DNA of 28,852 nucleotides from Clostridia bacterium (GTDB lineage: Bacteria > Bacillota > Clostridia > Oscillospirales > Oscillospiraceae), in contig JAGKTU010000021.1 in assembly GCA_021153265.1 (NCBI GenBank), positions 1 through 28,852 of the forward strand, given 5' to 3'. Positions 23,426 through 28,852 of this stretch are shown here, in pieces. Both the position numbers and the translations under genes were made by a program. The first letter of the stretch is position 1. Every line of letters starts with the position of its first letter. Below the pieces are notes generated by a model, which was not told where the DNA came from, ran no database searches, and saw only the letters and a program-made list of their open reading frames with translations.

Positions 23426-25591
23426 TTAGCAGTCCGGCTGGTTGCTCTGGACTTGGACAGGGAGCCCCATGTCCCGGAGCACCTGATAGAAGGCAGACTC
23501 CAGCTTGGGTTCCCGGATATTCCGGACAAAATTGATATACAAGTGATCGCCAAAGGACAGTACACCGCAGTTATAGGGCTGAGTCGCCTGCACACTTAAG
23601 ATGAAGTCCATCCGCTCCACATAGGGCACCATGACCTCCGGCAGCTTCACATTTCCCAGATTGGACAGGCACAGGCAGGTTTTTTTCTCGCCTACCGCAT
23701 CGAACACCGCCCGCATCACCACATTTTTCAAAAACAGAGGGGTCAGCTTCAGCGCCAGCACCCGTTCGCTGCCCACATTGGCTGCGATCTTGGCGCTCAT
23801 GCGCTTGGGCGTCACATCCAGAGCCAAGTGATGGCGGATGAGGGTACAGAGCTCCTCAAACGTATATTCTCCCAGTCGGGGATCGGCCTCCGGGGTGGTG
23901 TAGAGGGCGAAATTGCGCAGGGTGCGGCTGGGGTAGAGTCCCCGGAGGTTCACCGGCAGCAGAACCTTCACCGGTTTTCTGCTCCGAAGATTCGGCACAT
24001 CCTGTTCCTGCACCTTCAGAAGCGCCTGCATCATGGCGGCAGCTAAAAATACAGTTAAAGTCGCACCGTAACTATGGGCTTTCTCCAAAGCCTGCTTCGC
24101 AGGAAGCTGAAGGCAGGTCAAGTGGACAAATTCATCGGTTTCCGGCGTACCACGGAGGTGATAGGCATCCGCTTCCGCACGGCTGGCCGGTACTTCGCCG
24201 GCATAGCGTTGGAAGGAATCCTCCAATTCCGCCTTCGATGGCTCCTCCAGACGGCCCAGGACACCGTTTTCTGCAGGGATAGAGATGCCGTAGCGCTGCT
24301 GCAGATATTCTGCCAGCAAGGTCTTTAAAAAGATCATACCGCCGGTTCCGTCGGTAACGGAGTGGAAAAATTCCACAGCGATGCGCTTTTTGTAGACGAT
24401 GACCCGGAAGGCGCAGCGGCGCATCTCCTGCCGGGACATCCGGGTCAGAGGGTAGCTGTGTTCATCCATGACCTGAGGTGCTTTTGCGAGCTGCTGCAGG
24501 TAGTACCAGAACACGCCGCGGCGCAGCCGGGCGGCAATGGAAGGGAACCGTCGCACCGTCACATCCAGCGCGGACTGCAAAATTTCCACATCCACTGCCT
24601 CCGTCAAGGTGGCAGACAGCCGGAACATATTGCTCCAGCTTTTTCGGGCGGCTGCCGGGTATATTTTCGCCGCATTGTCCAGCGGCATCCAGCGCAGCTT
24701 ATTCTCCTGAGACAAAACCCGGTTGAGGAATCGGTTGATCAGAGAAAAGTCCTCCTGATCTTCGGCAAGACCGTAAAGCAGGTAGGCATGCCACCGCTCC
24801 GGGGCGATCCGCAGGCGGCTGTCGCAGCCGGATGCGCGGAGCTTCTCGTGGAGCAACTCCGAGTCGCTGCGCATGATCTCGTCGCCGCCTACGAACAGCA
24901 GGGACGGAGGCAGGCCCTCGAGGTCGCCGAACAAGGGCGATACCAGAGGGTCGCGGCGGTCAGATGTGTAATTGGACGCAAAGGCATCCAGCATGGCGGC
25001 AGTCATGGAGGGATCAACTTCCCGATTTTCTTCATAGGAGCTGCCCGACGCGGTCAGATCCGTCCATGGAGATATGGCAACAATACCGCAGGGCTGGGGA
25101 AGCCCCATCTCTCTCAGCTTCAGGCACAGGGCATAGCACAAGCCACCGCCTGCGCTCTCGCCGCACAGGGCAATCTGAGATGCCGGGTATCCTTTGTCCA
25201 GAAGATATTGATAAGCCGTCAGGGCATCCTCCAGCGCCGCAGGATAGGGATTTTCCGGTGCAAGCCGGTAGGCAGCGCAAAAGACCCTTGTACCGGACTG
25301 AACCGCCAGCATGGCACCGAAACCCTTGGCATACTCCAAGTCACCACAGGTATAGCCGCCGCCGTGGAGATACAGGATCGCACCCTGCCGGCGGGTATCC
25401 CGGGGGATCATCCACGCGCCGGAAAAGTTAGGGAAATCGTGATCCCGGCTGATGACCTCTGAGCGGTATTTCGCTTCCATCCACTCCCCCACCTTGTTTT
25501 GTCCCCGGCGCAGCAGCTCCGGAGAGCAGCCTTGCAAAAAGGGGCGCAGATGCTGCAGCTGGCTGCGGATTTGTTTGGCTGATAAGCTCAT
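23426..25591 (-). CDS. Alpha/beta hydrolase fused to an HxxxDG acyltransferase/condensation-like domain
   Basis: The 721-residue protein has two parts. Residues 1 to about 295 form a hormone-sensitive-lipase-type alpha/beta hydrolase, with the oxyanion motif HGGG (76-79), nucleophile Ser146 in GESAGG, Asp237 and His268 completing a plausible triad. Residues about 300-721 resemble the CoA-dependent acyltransferase/condensation fold, with HSVTDG at 410-415 fitting the catalytic HxxxDG, and a second conserved-looking segment near VLLPVNLRGLYPSRTLRNF. This pairs an ester hydrolase with an acyl-transfer domain on one chain, suggesting synthesis or remodelling of an ester such as a lipid or alcohol ester. 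The product is unknown. No signal peptide is seen, so it is cytoplasmic or membrane-associated with the following zinc-ribbon protein. Confidence 0.85.
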   Translation of the reverse strand: MSLSAKQIRSQLQHLRPFLQGCSPELLRRGQNKVGEWMEAKYRSEVISRDHDFPNFSGAWMIPRDTRRQGAILYLHGGGYTCGDLEYAKGFGAMLAVQSGTRVFCAAYRLAPENPYPAALEDALTAYQYLLDKGYPASQIALCGESAGGGLCYALCLKLREMGLPQPCGIVAISPWTDLTASGSSYEENREVDPSMTAAMLDAFASNYTSDRRDPLVSPLFGDLEGLPPSLLFVGGDEIMRSDSELLHEKLRASGCDSRLRIAPERWHAYLLYGLAEDQEDFSLINRFLNRVLSQENKLRWMPLDNAAKIYPAAARKSWSNMFRLSATLTEAVDVEILQSALDVTVRRFPSIAARLRRGVFWYYLQQLAKAPQVMDEHSYPLTRMSRQEMRRCAFRVIVYKKRIAVEFFHSVTDGTGGMIFLKTLLAEYLQQRYGISIPAENGVLGRLEEPSKAELEDSFQRYAGEVPASRAEADAYHLRGTPETDEFVHLTCLQLPAKQALEKAHSYGATLTVFLAAAMMQALLKVQEQDVPNLRSRKPVKVLLPVNLRGLYPSRTLRNFALYTTPEADPRLGEYTFEELCTLIRHHLALDVTPKRMSAKIAANVGSERVLALKLTPLFLKNVVMRAVFDAVGEKKTCLCLSNLGNVKLPEVMVPYVERMDFILSVQATQPYNCGVLSFGDHLYINFVRNIREPKLESAFYQVLRDMGLPVQVQSNQPDC

Positions 25592-25622
25592 GGCGTTGTT
25601 CCTTCCTGTTTATTGTGGTTTC

Positions 25623-25651
25623 ATTCTATCATAACTCGGTTTTCCCGGCAA
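25623..25651 (-). promoter_or_regulatory. Promoter of the fusion hydrolase operon
   Basis: On the minus strand TTGCCG (25646-25651) and TAGAAT (25623-25628) are 17 bases apart, about 32 bases before the start codon. Confidence 0.6.
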
Positions 25652-25661
25652 CCTACCAAAA

Positions 25662-25710
25662 ATTCTACCACTCTCCCGGTAGTAGAATCCCATTTCCCCC
25701 GACGGGAGAG
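25662..25710. repeat. Two interlocking inverted repeats in a divergent intergenic region
   Basis: ATTCTAC (25662-25668) pairs with GTAGAAT (25682-25688). CTCTCCCG (25671-25678) pairs with CGGGAGAG (25703-25710). The two stems overlap, so only one can form at a time. They lie between the two divergent promoters, outside both predicted transcripts, so protein-binding sites are more likely than an attenuator. Confidence 0.5.
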
Positions 25711-25732
25711 GGTGACTCCCCAGAAAAAAGGA

Positions 25733-25761
25733 TTGCCTTAGGCGGCATTCGGTGGTAAAAT
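25733..25761 (+). promoter_or_regulatory. Promoter of the lipoprotein-reductase pair
   Basis: TTGCCT (25733-25738) and TAAAAT (25756-25761) are 17 bases apart; GAGAAAGGAC precedes the ATG at 25793. Confidence 0.65.
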
Positions 25762-25792
25762 AGGAACATCCTGAGAGAAAGGACAAAATGAC

Positions 25793-26425
25793 ATGAAATA
25801 CAAATTACTTTGCCTGTTGTTGGCGCTGATGCTGCTTTTGAGCGCCTGCGCCGATAGTAGCAGCCACCGCCGCCATCGGAAGGATGACGACGACGAGGAG
25901 ACCACCGCACCCATGCTGGTGCAGACCATCGAGTTCGAAAGAGTATATGCCGATTCCGAGGAGTATGCTGTGATCACCGCGCTGGATGCAGACGGTGAGA
26001 CCATATGGCAGCAGGAGACCGATTGCTATGCGGTAGCCCAGCTGAACAGCGTCACCGAGATCGGTATGTGGAATGATCGATTCTACTATACAGAGGGCGG
26101 CAAGATCGTCGCGCTGAACCGGGAGACCGGTGAAATGCTCTGGGAAAACGAAGATTTCAGCGGCTATCCTGCCGGCAAGGATGCCTGTCTGATTTTGGAT
26201 GACGGTACCATCGTGGCCACCGGCTTCTTTTCCCCGGATTTGGCAGTGGTAGACAAGGACGGCGAAACGCTGAAGTACCTTGCTACCTTTGACGAGGACA
26301 TCTACTGGCCCTACGAAGTCAAAATGGAAGATTGCATGGTCGTCATCACCTTCGAGCACGGCCCCGATGAGTCCGAAGAATTCAAACTGACGGTAGACCC
26401 CGAAACTTGGGAGGTTGCAGAATAA
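25793..26425 (+). CDS. Lipoprotein with PQQ-like beta-propeller segment
   Basis: The 210-residue protein has a lipoprotein signal peptide ending in the lipobox LLSAC (Cys19), followed by a charged linker with His/Arg and Asp/Glu runs. The folded part contains blade-like repeats such as ALDADGETIWQQE, ALNRETGEMLWENE and VVDKDGETLKYLA, the pattern of PQQ-type beta-propeller repeats. It has too few blades for a complete propeller. It should be anchored on the outer face of the membrane. Its stop codon TAA overlaps the start of the aldo/keto reductase gene (TAATG), so the two are coupled, though one is outside and the other inside the cell. I cannot assign a ligand. Confidence 0.8.
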   Translation: MKYKLLCLLLALMLLLSACADSSSHRRHRKDDDDEETTAPMLVQTIEFERVYADSEEYAVITALDADGETIWQQETDCYAVAQLNSVTEIGMWNDRFYYTEGGKIVALNRETGEMLWENEDFSGYPAGKDACLILDDGTIVATGFFSPDLAVVDKDGETLKYLATFDEDIYWPYEVKMEDCMVVITFEHGPDESEEFKLTVDPETWEVAE

Positions 26426-27432
26426 TGGAATACAGAATTTTAGGCAAGACCGGCCTGAAGGTCTCCCGGATGGGCTTCGGCGGCATCCCCATCCAGCGCA
26501 TCGACGCCGAGGGAACGAAGAAACTGATGAAAGCTCTGATGGATGCCGGCGTCAACTACATCGACACCGCCCGGGGCTACACCGTCAGCGAGGAATTTTT
26601 GGGTTTCGCTCTGGAGGGCATCCGGGAGCATTTCGTCCTCGCCACCAAGAGCATGGCACGGACTGCCGAGGCTATGGCGGCGGATATCGACGTAAGTCTT
26701 AAGAATCTGCGCACGGATTACATAGACCTGTATCAGGTCCATAATCCGAACCTTGCCCAGCTGGAGCAGGTCTGCGCCCCCGGCGGCGCGCTGGAGGCTC
26801 TGGAAGCCGCCAAAGCCGCCGGAAAGATCGGCCACATCGGCGTCACCGCCCACAGCAAGGAGGTCTTTGAAAGGGCTCTGGAACTGCCTTGGGTGGAGAC
26901 TGTGATGTTCCCCTACAACATTGTGGAGACCCAGGGCGAGAAACTGATCCGGGCATGCCGGGAAAAGAATGTGGGCTTTATCGACATGAAGCCTCTGGCC
27001 GGCGGCGCTATCGAGGATGCCACGCTGGCATTGCGATTCATCTGCGCCAACGAAGATGTGGACGTTCTGATCCCCGGTATGGCGGAAATTTCTGAGCTGA
27101 GCCAGAACCTCGCTGCCTGCGAGGACACTGCTCCCCTCTCCGCCGAGGAAAAGGCCAAGATCATGCAGATTCGGCAGGAGCTTGGCACCAATTTCTGCCG
27201 CCGGTGCAACTATTGCCAGCCCTGTGCCGCGGGAATCAACATCTCCGGCGTATTCCTCTTTGAGGGTTATCTATCCCGGTACGGCCTTGCAGAGTGGGCA
27301 AAGGGACGCTACGCCACCCTGCCGGTAAAAGCATCCGCCTGCATCGGCTGCGGCGCCTGTGAAGACCGCTGCCCCTACCACCTGCCCATCCGCAAGATGC
27401 TGAAAAATGCCGCGGAGAAGTTTGGGGAATAA
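26425..27432 (+). CDS. Aldo/keto reductase with C-terminal 4Fe-4S ferredoxin domain
   Basis: The 335-residue protein has an aldo/keto reductase barrel with the catalytic tetrad visible as Asp47, Tyr52, Lys75 and His106 (DTARGY, ATKSM, YQVHNP). The last 80 or so residues contain CRRCNYCQPC and CIGCGACEDRCPYHLP, cysteine sets for Fe-S clusters of the ferredoxin kind. Such ferredoxin-tailed reductases are common in anaerobes and may couple NAD(P)H or ferredoxin electrons to carbonyl reduction; the substrate is unknown. The ATG at 26425 overlaps the lipoprotein stop codon, with GGGAGG 10 bases upstream, and a terminator follows. Confidence 0.92.
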   Translation: MEYRILGKTGLKVSRMGFGGIPIQRIDAEGTKKLMKALMDAGVNYIDTARGYTVSEEFLGFALEGIREHFVLATKSMARTAEAMAADIDVSLKNLRTDYIDLYQVHNPNLAQLEQVCAPGGALEALEAAKAAGKIGHIGVTAHSKEVFERALELPWVETVMFPYNIVETQGEKLIRACREKNVGFIDMKPLAGGAIEDATLALRFICANEDVDVLIPGMAEISELSQNLAACEDTAPLSAEEKAKIMQIRQELGTNFCRRCNYCQPCAAGINISGVFLFEGYLSRYGLAEWAKGRYATLPVKASACIGCGACEDRCPYHLPIRKMLKNAAEKFGE

Positions 27433-27444
27433 GCGAAACAGCGA

Positions 27445-27479
27445 AACCGACCTGTGAACGATCACAGGTCGGTTTTTCT
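27445..27479 (+). terminator. Terminator of the aldo/keto reductase transcript
   Basis: A 13-base-pair stem (AACCGACCTGTGA / TCACAGGTCGGTT) with an ACGA loop is followed by a T-run. It also marks the point where base composition drops to AT-rich. Confidence 0.92.
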
Positions 27480-27528
27480 GTCCGTATGCTGGTAAATTAT
27501 TGTATCAGTTAGGCATATTGGAATTTGA

Positions 27529-28311
27529 CTACATCTTCGTAATCGTTTTTATCTCAATTATCATATCATTTATTACGTCTGATATACTCTCTCTGAACAT
27601 TCCTGCAAATAATCTGTTCAGGTTTTGGTCAAAGCGATTAGGCAGAATCTTACATTCCTTAGAACAAATGCTTTGCATTCTTTTCTCACCAGGGTGTGTC
27701 ATCTCATTCAGAGCAAAAATAATATCAAAATAACTTGCGAGGAATTCAGTAACTCTATGATTGACACTTACAAGGTCGCCTCTATTCTCCGCCTTTTTTA
27801 TCTGCATATCAAATGATGGCAACATACCGCTAAGAAGCTTTAAATTATTAGAAATAATATTCTCTTTTAACTTCTTTGGATACGGAATGCGATATTTTTC
27901 TTGTAGCATATTTAGCTTGCTATTCTTGTCAAGTACGATTTGGGAGGTTATTAGATTGTGCCACATACAGGTAGTATACCCATTCCATGGTACACAGTCT
28001 ATAACTACGGAGGACACCATTTTCTCAAAATCGTCCATATTTCTGTATATGATGTCCATATCAATGCTATTTTTTAAGGTAACATCATCTTCCAGCTCCC
28101 AAAAGGAATTGCCAATTTCCATATATCCACAGTATTTTTCCAGAATACGTCTTCGTGTATTTTCGTCAATATTGTCTGTTATATATACGTACACATCATA
28201 GTCCGATTTGGAATCATTTCGTCCAGTTGCTCTTGAACCTCCCAATGCAATTGCTTCCACCTGAGGAAGACGTCCAAGTTCATCAAACAGTTCATTGACA
28301 TCGATTATCAT
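27529..28311 (-). CDS. Nucleotidyltransferase-fold protein (minimal/DUF4037-like)
   Basis: The 260-residue protein opens with a DNA-polymerase-beta-type nucleotidyltransferase motif: GGSRATGRNDSKSDYDVYVY, with Gly-Ser at 25-26 and the metal-binding pair Asp37/Asp39. A third acidic position is probably in SIDMDII. The rest is helical with no recognised domain. Relatives transfer a nucleotide to small molecules, including some antibiotics, or act as toxin-like transferases; nothing here identifies the target, so it should not be called a resistance gene. Codons are AT-rich, unlike the genes to the left, suggesting horizontal acquisition. AAGGAGG is 7 bases before the ATG. No partner HEPN or antitoxin gene was seen next to it. 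Confidence 0.8.
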   Translation of the reverse strand: MIIDVNELFDELGRLPQVEAIALGGSRATGRNDSKSDYDVYVYITDNIDENTRRRILEKYCGYMEIGNSFWELEDDVTLKNSIDMDIIYRNMDDFEKMVSSVVIDCVPWNGYTTCMWHNLITSQIVLDKNSKLNMLQEKYRIPYPKKLKENIISNNLKLLSGMLPSFDMQIKKAENRGDLVSVNHRVTEFLASYFDIIFALNEMTHPGEKRMQSICSKECKILPNRFDQNLNRLFAGMFRESISDVINDMIIEIKTITKM

Positions 28312-28357
28312 TGCTATTCCTCCTTGTCAAATTGGAATTTGTCTGAATTTTCAAAGG

Positions 28358-28378
28358 GAGAATAGAACTACTATTCTC
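28358..28378. repeat. Inverted repeat downstream of the radical SAM remnant
   Basis: GAGAATAG and CTATTCTC form an 8-base-pair perfect stem with a 5-base loop. There is no clear T-run, so it is a weak terminator at most; it lies in the gap between the remnant and the nucleotidyltransferase gene and could mark the breakpoint. Confidence 0.5.
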
Positions 28379-28408
28379 TCTTGTAGTAACCCAGTATTTT
28401 GCTTTTTT

Positions 28409-28522
28409 CTATTTATCTAGTTTTCCTTTAATTTTTTCTTGAATCCAATTTTTTTGATTACAATATGGACATCTTAAATTACAATTTTCTGTCGTGAAAA
28501 TCCATGGACTCAAACGTATCAT
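28409..28522 (-). pseudogene. N-terminal remnant of a radical SAM gene
   Basis: A 37-codon frame starts MIRLSPWIFTTENCNLRCPY and continues with C, giving a complete CxxxCxxC radical SAM signature (Cys14, Cys18, Cys21), but stops (TAG) 16 codons later. It has a perfect AAGGAGG site that overlaps the end of the preceding gene. A functional radical SAM enzyme needs about 200 or more residues. The remainder is not present in another frame downstream, where the nucleotidyltransferase gene begins after about 100 bases. I read it as a gene truncated by deletion or insertion rather than by a simple frameshift. Too short for an automatic gene caller, it is easily missed. Confidence 0.7.
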
Positions 28523-28527
28523 ACAAA

Positions 28528-28852
28528 CTACCTCCTTTTGCTTAACCCTGTTATCTTATGTATCTGCAAATCTACTACTTGCTTTTTATCTAAGTCATAT
28601 ACTGGTAATATCGGTATTCTGAAATCAACTTTATCAAACTCTATTGAATCTTGAGGTGTTCTTGTGACTGTCAAAATTTGCTCTCCTACTTTGATTTGAA
28701 GTACCCCATTCTTCAGTATGTCACTTAGTACATTCAATACCTCTATGACCGCTACAACTGGATAGATGCTACATGAACTTAAATCTATATTACTCTTTTC
28801 TACTATTGTAGAAAAATCTTTATTCACATGAAAACAATAAGTGTCTATATTC
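28528..28852 (-). CDS. Unrecognised protein, C-terminal part
   Basis: The frame is open to the right edge of the window, so the true start is probably outside; a GTG at 28827 is the only visible in-frame start and has no ribosome site. The visible 108 or so residues contain a hydrophobic-helical region (SIYPVVAVIEVLNVL), a strand-rich part (VLQIKVGEQILTVTRTP) and a charged ending GLSKRR. I do not recognise a family. It is translationally linked to the radical SAM remnant (5-base gap), so it may belong to a damaged peptide-modification cassette. AT-rich like the rest of this end. Confidence 0.55.
   Translation of the reverse strand, partial: NIDTYCFHVNKDFSTIVEKSNIDLSSCSIYPVVAVIEVLNVLSDILKNGVLQIKVGEQILTVTRTPQDSIEFDKVDFRIPILPVYDLDKKQVVDLQIHKITGLSKRR

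Noticed and set aside
27529..28311. Naming the nucleotidyltransferase an antibiotic-resistance gene
   Set aside because: Only the general GS...DxD fold is visible; no substrate-specific features were recognised.

Overview
The window looks like a chromosome segment from an anaerobic gut Firmicute of the Clostridia (Oscillospiraceae/Ruminococcaceae type). This is inferred from strong AGGAGG ribosome sites, near-consensus sigma-A promoters with 17-base spacers, a KTGD-type sorting signal, mannose-family PTS parts, a ferredoxin-tailed aldo/keto reductase and radical-SAM peptide genes. Most of the window is moderately GC-rich (one sampled 60-base line: 60%). From about 27480 to the right end it becomes clearly AT-rich (one sampled line: 37%), which suggests acquired DNA.

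Layout. 1-330: tail of a HAD phosphatase. 331-608: a gene-free gap with several hairpins. 609-5370: an amino-sugar catabolic locus with two divergent arms. The minus arm is agaS-like isomerase/deaminase, a mannose-family EIIA and a YajC-like protein. The plus arm is N-acetyl-hexosamine-6-phosphate deacetylase, a KbaZ/GatZ-type protein and a small membrane protein. Together they fit uptake and breakdown of N-acetylgalactosamine/N-acetylglucosamine, but EIIB, EIIC, EIID and the KbaY/GatY aldolase are not here. 5406-5615: a small XRE-type regulator.

5926-15483: a 2579-residue cell-wall-anchored beta-helix surface protein, followed 17 bases later by a 94-residue cysteine-containing peptide, then (after a terminator and a new promoter) a radical SAM/SPASM enzyme overlapping a PqqD-like protein. 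The last three genes look like an unassigned RiPP (ribosomally made, modified peptide) cassette and are the best candidate for an undescribed system. 15630-18362: a secreted, membrane-anchored type I pullulanase.

18405-27432: mostly single transcription units, each with its own promoter. They are a membrane-tailed serine hydrolase, O-acetylhomoserine sulfhydrylase, galE, a two-gene unit (alpha/beta hydrolase fused to an HxxxDG acyltransferase-like domain, plus a zinc-ribbon membrane protein), and a lipoprotein/ferredoxin-aldo-keto reductase pair. 27529-28852: the AT-rich segment, with a nucleotidyltransferase, a 37-codon remnant of a second radical SAM gene and the end of an unrecognised gene.

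No rRNA, tRNA, CRISPR array or intact insertion sequence was seen. All assignments rest on reading motifs by eye; no database search was run.
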